Shown piece by piece: positions 50,522 to 59,266 of a stretch of 64,000 nt of DNA; the first letter of the stretch is position 1, and the number at the start of each line of letters is the position of its first letter. Both the position numbers and the translations under genes were made by a program. Under the pieces are notes generated by a model. That model worked only from the letters and a program-made list of their open reading frames with translations, ran no database searches and was not told the origin of the DNA. Location of the stretch: assembly GCF_000013345.1 (NCBI RefSeq), contig NC_007777.1, forward strand, positions 2,418,001 to 2,482,000, in the 5' to 3' direction. Source of the DNA: Frankia casuarinae. Its GTDB lineage: Bacteria > Actinomycetota > Actinomycetes > Frankiales > Frankiaceae.

Positions 50522-52350
50522 ATGGGAGACATGCGCTGGTTCGGGGGCTTCAGTAGCGCCGCAACGCCACCGCGGACCCCTGCCAACAGTGCGGAGGTGT
50601 GGCCGACCATTCCCGGATGCTGGACGGTCGGCCGATGGGACGGGCACGAGGTCCGCACGACGCACAGCGACCACCGAATGGTTGCGGTGATCGGCCCCTG
50701 CGCCATCACTCGGAATTCTTTGACGCGACTCGGAACGCACGGGGTTCCGGACGACGTGGCCTGGCAGTGGGCGGGTAGTTACACCACTGTGGAAGTCACC
50801 GACAGCCTTACCCGCATCTGGACCGACCTCGGTGGAGCATGGCCCATCTACACAGCCTCGCTGGACGGCGGGGTGTACTGGTCTTCCAGCTCACGCGCGT
50901 TGGCTGCGCTGACCGGTGCCGGGCCGGATCTGGATCGGTTGGCGATGTGGCTTTTGGCTCCGTCGGTGCCTGTCCTGTTTGCGGGGCGGTCCGCGTTCAA
51001 GGGCGTAGGGCTTGTACCCGCCGGACATCGCCTGACCCTGATCCGCTCGGGGGCGGTGCGGGCGGAACGGATGTGGTCGCCTCGACCATGCGCAGATTCA
51101 CCCGGCAGGCGACTGCGGGCGGAACTGGCAGCGGCGGTGGCCGTGCGGGCAGTCAACGCGACAGCGCTGACAGCGGATATGTCAGGCGGGTTCGACTCGA
51201 CATCTCTTGCTTGCTAGCCCATGCGTCGTCCGGCACTTCGCGGCCGGTGACCGGGGTGACGGTGCATCCAGTCGGCCGTGCCACGGGTGGGGACGTGGAC
51301 TATGCGCGGCTCGCGGCCAGACATTCCGGAATCGTTCATCGCCTCATGCCGCTGGGCGCGGAGCACGCGCCGTATTCTGCGTTGGATGTTGTCCCGGTAA
51401 CAGACGAACCGGCGCCGTCCACGATCGCGCATGCCCGATTTTCCGGTCAACTCGCCTGGATGCGGAGAACCTTCGACACTGATTGCCATTTGACTGGCGA
51501 TGGCGGGGATAGCCTGCTGTGTTCTCCACCAATCATTCTGGCAGATTTGTTCGCGATCGGGCATAGCCGGCGGGCAGTGGTCGAAACGATCCGATGGGCG
51601 CGGTTGCGTAGGCTTCCCGTGTGGCCGCTGCTGCGGTCGGCTCACCGTGTCTCGCGAGAACGTCGCGCGGCAGCGCTGGCGGCGCTGGCCACGGAGTTGG
51701 GTGGAGGTTCCTCACGAAGTACCGCCGATGGCGATATCGGCTGGTGCGGGATCGAACCTCTTCCCTCATGGGCGACGTTGCAGGCACGGGAACGGGCACG
51801 GACTGTCGCCTCGGCGGTAGCTGAACGCACGGATGATCCCACCCCCGGTTCGTTTGCCACGGTCATGACCGGTGAAGGAATGGCGGAGGTGGGGCGCTCC
51901 GCGCGCGCCGATATTCAGCTTGCCGAAGCGGCCGGGGTAGCGCTGCACAACCCATTCACGGATTCTCGCGTGGTGGATACCTATCTGTCGGTTTCCCTGG
52001 GTGACCGTCCCGGCCCCGCCGACTACAAGCCCGTGTTGCGGGCTGCGATGGCGAACCTGTTCCCTGCCAGGCTGGCAGAGCGCACTACCAAGGGCGATTT
52101 CAATCCTGACCACTACCAGGGGATGCGCACGAACCTGGCTTCGCTCCATGCCCTGGCTGACGGCCGGTTGGCCGCTCTGGGCCTCGTCGAGCCCGGCGAG
52201 TTCCGACAGACGTTGACGATGATGGCCGCAGGGCTCCCTGTCCCGTTCGCCACCGTGGAGCCGGCTTTGGCGGCGGAGGTATGGCTACGGGCCCTGGGTG
52301 ACACATCCGATGTGGCGTGGATTCCAAGAACCACGGAGAGCGATAGATAA
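50522..52350 (+). pseudogene. Lasso cyclase (asparagine-synthetase-like), one-base frameshift
   Basis: The start ATG 50522 follows GGAAAGGACGAAAGG. The first frame encodes MGDMRWFGGFSSAATPPRTP, a glutaminase-like N-domain, and the ATP-binding P-loop in DMSGGFDSTSLA, then meets TAG after one more Cys. A -1 shift at the CTTGCTTGCTAG repeat (about 51208) continues LLAHASSGTSRPVTGVTV and gives the rest of the synthetase: HLTGDGGDSLLCSPP, HNPFTDSRVVDTYLSVSLGD and KPVLRAAMANLFPARLAERT. The joined product is about 608 residues, normal for lasso cyclases. Deletion of one base, a sequencing error or programmed slippage are all possible. The last codon overlaps the next start. Confidence 0.82.
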
Positions 52351-53111
52351 TGTCATGTGAGTACATCAGCGTCCCCGAACACGTTCGTGCGCTCGATGTC
52401 GGCCCGGCCACCGTGATCGTCAACTACCGCAACGGCCGTGCTGATGTACTGACCGGGCCGGCCGCGCGCTGGTGGGAGGCGGCAACGACCAGCGGGTACG
52501 GCGACCCGTCAGGGCTGCTGGACACCCAGTCCGCGCGGGCCCTGCGTGAACAGCTCCTTACGGCAGAACTGATCATGGAGACCCTTCGACATCGGGCGGG
52601 CCAACCGACGGCGGTCGGGCCGTCGTGGGTGCCAAGCTGGGGAACGCAGGAGATGCAGGCCGGGCGCACGACGGCCGGATCCGCATCCTGCGGGATGACC
52701 TTGCGTGCGGGTGTGGCCCTACTCGTCGTGCTCGGCGCGCTCTCGGCCGGACAAGGTCGCAGCCGGATGGCGCGGCTACTTCGTCTGCTGACGTGGGCCA
52801 CGCGACGCACCAGGGTCAACGCCTCAGCTGATCACCTCATGGAAGCGGTCAACGCCGTCCGGCGGGCAGGAACGGTCATGCCGGGTCGTGTTGCCTGCCT
52901 CGAAGAATCATCAGCGGCGTTCCTCCTGCTGGCCATGGGCCGGAAGCGGGTGACGTGGTGCCACGGCGCAGCAGCCGACCCTGTCCGGCTCCATGCCTGG
53001 GTGGAGACTGACGACGGACAGCGGGTTGCCGAACCGTCGTCAACCGCACGGTTCGGCGTCCTGCGCGCCGTACCCGAACGCGACAACGGAAGCGAGAACA
53101 GGCGTGCATGA
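52350..53111 (+). CDS. Lasso peptide maturation protein, RRE (B1) fused to leader protease (B2)
   Basis: The 253-residue protein has an N-terminal PqqD-like recognition element (residues about 1-80: YISVPEHVRALDVGPATVIV, ADVLTGPAARWWEAATTSGY). A transglutaminase-like protease domain follows. Catalytic Cys is in GRVACLEESSAAFLLLAMGR and His in VRLHAWVETDDGQRVAEPSS. Many actinobacterial clusters encode the two halves as separate genes; here they are one chain. It would bind the leader and cut it off so the cyclase can close the ring at Gly1. The start overlaps the cyclase stop by one base. Confidence 0.82.
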   Translation: MSCEYISVPEHVRALDVGPATVIVNYRNGRADVLTGPAARWWEAATTSGYGDPSGLLDTQSARALREQLLTAELIMETLRHRAGQPTAVGPSWVPSWGTQEMQAGRTTAGSASCGMTLRAGVALLVVLGALSAGQGRSRMARLLRLLTWATRRTRVNASADHLMEAVNAVRRAGTVMPGRVACLEESSAAFLLLAMGRKRVTWCHGAAADPVRLHAWVETDDGQRVAEPSSTARFGVLRAVPERDNGSENRRA

Positions 53112-53685
53112 ACCGATCGTGTGGATCCGGGGCGAACGCGCTGGGCTCGGCCCGTTCTCCAGCAACCTCGTCGATCTTTACTGGCAGTGGGAGCAGGATC
53201 CTGGCGTCCTGGTCGGCTACGGTCGCCAGACACCGGACTCGCTGGAAAACCGGCGAGAGGGGTTCCAGCATCAGGCGCGCGGCACGGACGATCAGCTGAG
53301 GTTCACCGTCTACGACGTGACCACGGATCCGCCGACCCCCGCTGGCACCACCGCCGTTCTCATCGACCATCACGTGCGAACCGGGGAGTTCGTGATCCAG
53401 CTCGGCCCGGCCAGCCGTGGCAACGGTATCGGTACCGAAGCGACGCGGCTCACACTCGACTACGCCTTTCACGTGACGAACCTGCGATGCGTCCACCTAT
53501 CGGTACTCTCTCCGAACCTGGCTGCGATCCGGGCCTACGAGAAAGCTGGTTTCCGCAGGATCGGGGAGCGTCGAAACTCCGGATACTGGCTGGGTGAGCT
53601 TGCCAACGAAACGCTGATGGACGCGATACCCGCCGACTTCCCGGGGCCGTCTGCGGTACGGCAGGCCGTCGAGTCGGACCGGTAG
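53104..53685 (+). CDS. GNAT acetyltransferase of the lasso cluster
   Basis: The 193-residue protein starts at GTG 53104 (VHEPIVWIRGERAGLGPFSS), 8 bases before the previous stop. The acetyl-CoA site is LGPASRGNGIGTEATRLTLD (R/Q-x-x-G-x-G/A type). The AFHVTNLRCVHLSVLSPNLA and AIRAYEKAGFRRIGERRNSG segments complete the fold. Albusnodin requires an acetyltransferase acting on a lysine, so this enzyme probably acetylates Lys10 (or Lys4 or Lys12) of the peptide. The overlap with the protease gene supports a dedicated role. Confidence 0.8.
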   Translation: MHEPIVWIRGERAGLGPFSSNLVDLYWQWEQDPGVLVGYGRQTPDSLENRREGFQHQARGTDDQLRFTVYDVTTDPPTPAGTTAVLIDHHVRTGEFVIQLGPASRGNGIGTEATRLTLDYAFHVTNLRCVHLSVLSPNLAAIRAYEKAGFRRIGERRNSGYWLGELANETLMDAIPADFPGPSAVRQAVESDR

Positions 53686-54365
53686 AGCAACGATTCTCGC
53701 GGAACTATCCCTACCGATCCACCCCCGCCAGGCGACCCCGCGGCCTTCCCGACCCTTCCCCTCGGGTGGAGGTGCCCCGGGGTCGTCGCCATGCCCCCTG
53801 GCACCCAATGCGCCGGGGTGGTATCGTCAATGACGGCATTCGAGGGTTCTGAACCCTGCGCCACGATGATCTTTTTCTTGTACGGCAGTACGCCACATTG
53901 TCGGGCTGTCCACATGTGAGCCGCCTCGGAGCGGCACGGACCGGGCTCGGGCTGCTGCACCGTGGGTCGCCGTCGGTGGCCTGCGTCCAGTCGTGTTGAT
54001 GTTCCGTCTGGGGTGCGCATGTGCCGTGTTCTGCTGCTGTCCTGGGTTGCTGCTGCCTGTGGGGTGAGCGGGTAGCCGGGGGCGGCTGAGCCTGCGCGGG
54101 GTTTCCGCGCGTTCACCTGTTCCCCGTGCCGGTGCCGGTCTGGTGCCGGTCGCGCTGCCGTTTCGTGTGCCATTAGCGCTGCCGACTATGGGCGTGTTTT
54201 TGTGTGTGGCATTGTGCCGGCGTTTCGGTGTGGGATGGCTGTACGGCGGAAGGCCCGTCGGGTTCGGTTTCCGTTCCGGTTCTCCTGTTCTCATTCCTGC
54301 TTTCTTTCTTCGCGCTCTCCGCTGGTCTGACCTGTGGTTTTCCGGGTCTGGGCTGGTGGGGGCGT
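53686..54365. other. Gene-free region before repSA
   Basis: No convincing gene was found. The inverted pair CGTCA-A-TGACG near 53824-53834 and G/T-rich stretches near 54170-54350 precede the replication gene. The region may hold its promoter and a double-strand origin, as is usual upstream of repSA-type genes, but no origin consensus was recognised. Confidence 0.35.
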
Positions 54366-55823
54366 GTGCGAGTGAAAGGGCGCGGTGTGTTTTCCGTGGA
54401 TGTGGGCGTGAGCCTGCCCGAAAACCGGCCGGTCGCGGGTGGCTGTTCCCGTCCGATCCGCCTGTCCGGCCATGTCGATCATGTGGATGTCGGGACCGGT
54501 GAGATCCGCCGTGCGCTGTCCGGGAAGGATCTGCCGGGCGGGGTGCTGCATGTGCGGTGCGGCAACCGGCGGGAGTCCGCGTGCCCGGCCTGTTCGGCGG
54601 TGTACAAGCGGGACGCCCGGCGGCTGGTCCTGGCCGGGCTCGCGGGCGGCAAAGGCGTACCAGAGACCGTCACGACGCATCCGGCGTGGTTCGTGACGTT
54701 GACCGCTCCGACCTTCGGGCCGGTGCATTCCCGCCGTCAGCAGGGCGGTAAGGGCGGTCCGGTGCGGGCCTGCCACCCCCGGCGGGGGCTCTGCCCCCAT
54801 GGCCGTCCGGCAGGCTGTCATGAGCGGCACCGCGAGGATGATTCCCGGCTCGGTTCCCCGATCTGCCCGGACTGCTACCAGTACGGCCGGGCCGTGACGT
54901 GGAACGCGCTGGTACCTCGGCTCTGGAAAACGACACGCGACGCGACGGAATCCGCGGTCGCGGCTGCTGCGGGTCTGACGGTGGCGGGGCTACGCCGCTC
55001 GGCGCGGCTGAGCTTCGTCAAGGTCGCGGAAATGCAGGCGCGGGGCGTGGTGCATCTGCATGTGGTGGTCCGGGTCGACGGGCCGGACGGGCCTGGCTCG
55101 TCTCCTCCTGGCTGGGCGGATGGTGATCTGGTCGCGGACGCGCTGCGGGACGTCGTCGGGTCGGTCGCGGTAGCTGCTCCGGATCCGGACATGGGCACCC
55201 TCGACGGCACCGCATCGGCTGACGGGTGGGCGGTGCGCTGGGGTGTCCAGGTCGACATCCGGCGCATCGCGCTCGACGGACCCACCGATGTCGGACGGAT
55301 CAGTAACTATCTGGCGAAGTACCTCACCAAGTCGGCGGCGGCCGGCGGGGCGCTGGATCATCCGGTGCGGTCGCTGGCCGCGCTGGGCCGGCTGATCCTG
55401 GCGCCGCATGTGCGCCGTCTGGTGGAGACCTGCTGGCGGCTCGGCCATGATCCGGTGTTCACCGCGGCGTTGGATGCGGCACTCGGCCGGGATTCCGGCG
55501 ATATCCCACGGCTACTGCGGTGGGCGCATCAGATGGGGTTCGGTGGCCACTGGCTGACGAAATCGCGGACCTACTCGACGACGTTCACCGCGCTACGGAC
55601 GGTACGGCGGGTGTGGTCGCGCACGATCGGCGCGGCGATGGCGGGCCGTGTCCCGGTGGACGCCTTCGGCCGGGCTGAGGGCGATGAGAACACGATCGTT
55701 CTCGGGGCGTGGACGTATACGGGCCGGGGGCTAGACCTCGGCGGACACGGGGCTGACCCTCCCGAGTTGCGGTCGTCGCGGACGGCTGGTAGCCCGGTGG
55801 GCAATGGGCCGGCTGAGAGATGA
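54366..55823 (+). CDS. repSA: RepSA-family replication initiator
   Basis: From GTG 54366 (VRVKGRGVFSVDVGVSLPEN) the protein has about 485 residues. RepSA features are GGVLHVRCGNRRESACPACS, AVYKRDARRLVLAGLAGGKG, TTHPAWFVTLTAPTFGPVHS, SPICPDCYQYGRAVTWNALV and QARGVVHLHVVVRVDGPDG. The late ISNYLAKYLTKSAAAG has the tyrosine pair typical of rolling-circle initiators, and ILAPHVRRLVETCWRLG follows. The family, known from pSAM2, starts rolling-circle replication of integrative elements after excision. An upstream start at 54204 would add a hydrophobic stretch and is less likely. Confidence 0.82.
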   Translation: MRVKGRGVFSVDVGVSLPENRPVAGGCSRPIRLSGHVDHVDVGTGEIRRALSGKDLPGGVLHVRCGNRRESACPACSAVYKRDARRLVLAGLAGGKGVPETVTTHPAWFVTLTAPTFGPVHSRRQQGGKGGPVRACHPRRGLCPHGRPAGCHERHREDDSRLGSPICPDCYQYGRAVTWNALVPRLWKTTRDATESAVAAAAGLTVAGLRRSARLSFVKVAEMQARGVVHLHVVVRVDGPDGPGSSPPGWADGDLVADALRDVVGSVAVAAPDPDMGTLDGTASADGWAVRWGVQVDIRRIALDGPTDVGRISNYLAKYLTKSAAAGGALDHPVRSLAALGRLILAPHVRRLVETCWRLGHDPVFTAALDAALGRDSGDIPRLLRWAHQMGFGGHWLTKSRTYSTTFTALRTVRRVWSRTIGAAMAGRVPVDAFGRAEGDENTIVLGAWTYTGRGLDLGGHGADPPELRSSRTAGSPVGNGPAER

Positions 55824-56344
55824 GTACCGGGTCGGTTCAGCCGTCGCTGTTCGATGACCTCGACGACTCCGGTTCGGGCCCGGCGGAGCTGGGTGGGCAG
55901 GTGGCTGGCCCGGAGACGAGCACCGAAGGTGCCGATTGTTCGTCGTCGTTGCTCACGGACACGGCCGGTGAGCGCTCGTGTGAGACGACAGTGGCGTGGG
56001 TGGGCGGGTGGGCTGCACCTCGACCGGCGTTGGCGCGGGGCGGTCTGCGGGATATCGGGGCTGATCGGGTGATGTCGTGTGAGTCGGAGACGGATGGTGG
56101 TCGTGGGCCTGGTGCTGCTGGGCGGCGGCGTGGTCGGTCCTCGGGCAGGTCGGTCTCCAGGTCGGCGGCTGGCCCTCCTGATGCCGGCCGTGAGGCTGAG
56201 TTGGAGGCGGATGCGCGGTGGATAGCGGCTCAGCTCGCGCGGGCTCCGGAACCATCGGCGCTGATGGCGGCGGCGATCGTGACCGCACTTGCACCGAAAC
56301 CCGCGCGGAACGTCGACAGCGGCGGTCAGGCAGGTCCGGGATAG
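55820..56344 (+). CDS. Hypothetical protein between repSA and int
   Basis: The 174-residue protein MSTGSVQPSLFDDLDDSGSG overlaps the repSA stop by four bases (ATGA). It is mostly low-complexity and acidic or basic, with a helical C-terminal segment EADARWIAAQLARAPEPSAL followed by MAAAIVTALAP. Excisionase genes often lie here in related elements, but no HTH was recognised. A recombination directionality factor is a guess. Its end overlaps the convergent integrase end by 19 bases. Confidence 0.45.
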   Translation: MSTGSVQPSLFDDLDDSGSGPAELGGQVAGPETSTEGADCSSSLLTDTAGERSCETTVAWVGGWAAPRPALARGGLRDIGADRVMSCESETDGGRGPGAAGRRRGRSSGRSVSRSAAGPPDAGREAELEADARWIAAQLARAPEPSALMAAAIVTALAPKPARNVDSGGQAGPG

Positions 56345-57831
56345 CGCCATTGCGGGTCCAGCCGTTCCCGCAACGGAAGATCCTTCCCGGGAACCACAAT
56401 GATCTTCACCATGATCGTTGACAGGACACGGCGTTTCTCCGTGAGGGTGCCTCCGCGCCAGAGTCGGAGCGCTTCCGCTCCGTCCAGGACGGTCACGAGA
56501 CGCGCGCGGCGGGCCAGTTCGGCGTCGATCTCCCGTAGCCGGGTCTCGTACTGGGCCTCGAGCTGGCCACCCAGCCGCAGGCTGATCTCCTTGGCGGCGA
56601 TCGCGCGGGGAAGATCGGCCAGTTCGCGTTCCTTCTCGGTCCGCTCGGCCTTCAGCTCGTCACCGTCCGCGACGTCGCCGGTCTTCTCCCAGTCTCGGCG
56701 GCGTAGGTAGGCGTCAACCAGGCGGGTCATCAGGTCGTCCGCGTCGGCGGCGTTGATGTGGAACGACTGGTCACACTCGAAGTGTTCACGGCTCTTCCCG
56801 AGACGATGCCGCCACAGGGCGTACGCGCGGGGAGAGTTCCGGACCAGGGAACGCCTGCACTTGTGGCACACGTAGTACCCGGCGAACGTGTGCTTGACGG
56901 CCGTACCCGTGCCCTTGCGGGTCGTGACCGCTTCCAGCGCCGCGCATGTCTCCCGCCACTCCTCCTCGGTGAGGATCGCGGGGAAGTTCGCCATCGGGCC
57001 CTTCACGGTCCAGCCCGTGTGAACGTTTCCCGTCGCGAACAGACCAGCGATCCTCGGGTTACGCAGCATCGCGGAGAGGCTGGCGCGCGTCAGGCTGCCG
57101 CTCTTCATCGTGTCGCCCGGGTGCGTGCGCCGGTGCGGGATCCGAAGCCCACGGTCGTAGAAATCATCCGAGACCTTGAGAACGGCCTCACCTTCGCGGA
57201 TACGCCGCGCGGCCTCGCGTAGCCAGCGGGCCTGCTCCTCGTCGACGGACCACACCGTCACGATCTTCTTACCTGACCGGGTGATCGTCTGGGACCACCC
57301 GAACCCCACGGGGCCACCCAGGAACTCCAGGGCTTCGCGCTTCGCGTCCAACTTCCGCTTGACCAGCTCGGACTTCAAACCCGAATCACTGACGGACTTC
57401 CCCACCGCGCCATGCCATGAGTCACGGTCGCGCTGCCGGCGGAAATCGTAGGTCGTGGCCTTCTCCCCATCGGTCACGATGAGGCGGCCCCCGATCCGCT
57501 GCATGATCTTGCCGAACTCGGCTCCGACCACCGGATCACGGGTGATCCGGCTTTCCTCTCACGCCACGACCAGCCGATACTTCCCGGCGCGCAAGACGGA
57601 CAGGAACCGCTCGAACTCAGGCCGAACGACGTCTTCCCGCCACGCTGAGACGCCGTCATCGGCCCATGCCCCGGCGATCCAGTATTCGCCGGTCAGGGCG
57701 GCGTACTTCTGCCCTCGGGCGAACTGATCCGGGATACGGGCATCCTTGTCGAGATCGGACATCCGTCCGTACCACAGGGCGGGGTCGGCATCGGGCCATT
57801 GGGGCAAGGGGCTCAACGGCGGAAATTCCAT
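56326..57831 (-). pseudogene. Serine integrase with in-frame TGA
   Basis: The ATG start 57831 (MEFPPLSPLPQWPDADPALW) is next to attR. Catalytic domain: YGRMSDLDKDARIPDQFARG (nucleophile about Ser25), ADDGVSAWREDVVRPEFERF and GKYRLVVA. Then a TGA (57559-57561) occurs where relatives have Trp (VVA-W-EESR), followed in the same frame by EESRITRDPVVGAEFGKIMQ and the rest: recombinase domain, zinc ribbon (YYVCHKCRRSLVRN) and coiled coil. One base change (TGG to TGA) explains it. A restart at GTG 57531 would lack the active serine. The total would be 501 residues. Confidence 0.85.
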
Positions 57832-57838
57832 ACCATGA

Positions 57839-57862
57839 TGCTACGACGTTTTAAACACCTAC
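57839..57862. other. attR of the integrated element
   Basis: The arm TGCTACGACGT (57839-57849) is the inverted copy of the attL arm. TTTAAACA and the core CCTAC (57858-57862) follow, after which the MFS reading frame resumes (AACCTGGCC). Rejoining the element ends gives an attP with two 11-bp inverted arms around the core. Confidence 0.75.
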
Positions 57863-59266
57863 AACCTGGCCTTCGCGTGTTCCATGCTGGCATGCGGTTC
57901 GGCCGCCGACATCCTGGGTCGCAAGCGGCTGTTCGTCGCCGGCCTCACCCTGTTCAGCCTGTCGAGCGCGGTGAGTGTGCTGACGTCCGACATCATCGTG
58001 CTGGATGCGGCCCGGGCGCTGGCCGGGGTCGGCGCGGCCGCAGTCATGACGGCCGGGTCGGCAATCCTCGCCACCACGTTCGAGGGCGCGGCGCAGGCCA
58101 GGGCGTTCGCCATCCTCGGTTCGGCGGCCGGCGCCGGGCTGGCTCTCGGTCCGTCGACCGCCGGGCTGCTGGTGGACGCCTTCGGCTGGCGAGGCGTGTT
58201 CGCCTCGCACCTGGTGGTCATGGTCCTGGTGGCCGTCGCGGTGCCGATGGTGCGGGAGTCGCGCAATCCCGCCGCGATCCGGTTCGACTGGCCGGGCATC
58301 GCCTCCTTCACGCTGAGCCTGCTGCTGCTGATGCTCGGTGTCGTACAGGGGCCGCAGTGGGGCTGGAGCAGCGCCGGCACGGTGCTGCTCCTCGTTGCGG
58401 CGGCGGTGCTCATGGCGCTGTTCGTCGTCGCCGAACTGCGCCAGGCGCGACCGATGTTCGACCTCGGTCTGTTCGGCCAGCCGCGCTTCCTGGCCGCCTC
58501 GCTGGTGCCGCTGTCCCTGTCCTTCGGGTTCGTCTGCCTGGTGGTGCTCCTGCCCGCCTACCTGACCGGTGCCCGCGGGATGTCCGTCGGCCGCGCCGGT
58601 GACACGATGATGCTGCTTACCCTGCCTGTGCTGGTGGTGCCGCTGGTTGTCAGCAACCTGGTCCGGCGCGGGCTGTCCACCCGGCTGGTGCTCAGCCTGA
58701 GCATGCTGGTGGCCGCCGGCGGTGCAGCCTGGCTCACGGTCATCGACCAGGACATCGCGGTCGTCAGCCTCATCGGGCCGCTGTTCCTGATCGGTACGGG
58801 CATGGGCATGACGGCCGGTCTGGTCGACGGTGTCGCGATCACCTCGGTGCGGCCCGAACAGGCGGGTACCGCCGCCGGCATGTTCAACACCGTGCGGCTG
58901 GCCAGCGAGGCGGTGGCGATCGCGGCGATGGGGGCCCTGGTGCTCGATGTGACCCGGGGGAGAATCTCCGCGGGCCTGCCGGCGACGGCGGTCCCGCCGG
59001 GCGGTGCCGATGCCGCCACGATCGCGAACAAGGCGGTCAGCGGGAACCTCACCGGCGCGGCGGACGGCCTCACCGGTACCGCCCGCGCCGATTTCCTCGA
59101 CCTGCTCACGCGCAGCTACACCCACGGCATCCACGTTCTGCTGTGGTTGCTGGTCGGCATCGGAGCCGCCACCGGGGTCGTGCTTCATCTGCTGCTGCGG
59201 CCGCGGGAGGTTGGCGTCACCACCACCGAGCAGGCGGAGCCCGTCACCGTGGCGGTGGACGCATGA
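57863..59266 (+). pseudogene. MFS exporter (DHA2 type), 3' fragment
   Basis: This part encodes NLAFACSMLACGSAADILGR then KRLFVAGLTLFSL and the remaining helices, with GSAAGAGLALGPSTAGLLVD (motif C) and AFGWRGVFASHL. Joined with 45636-45809 it gives about 525 residues with 14 transmembrane segments. Alone it could start at ATG 57884 but would lack the first helix. Its stop overlaps the FAD monooxygenase start by four bases. Confidence 0.88.

Larger units (their letters stand above)
45810..57857. mobile_element. 12-kb RepSA/serine-integrase element carrying a lasso peptide cluster
   Basis: The element is bounded by attL and attR inside an MFS gene. It carries a RepSA-type replication initiator, a serine integrase at the right end, an HTH/TPR regulator and small unknown genes. 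The lasso peptide cluster occupies the middle. No FtsK/TraB translocase gene is present, so it looks like a mobilisable rather than self-conjugating relative of the actinobacterial integrative and conjugative elements. The integrase has an in-frame stop and may now be fixed in place. Confidence 0.85.

Noticed and set aside
53827-54294. Minus-strand frames upstream of repSA
   Set aside because: Low-complexity, proline- and arginine-rich translation with no ribosome site; probably non-coding.
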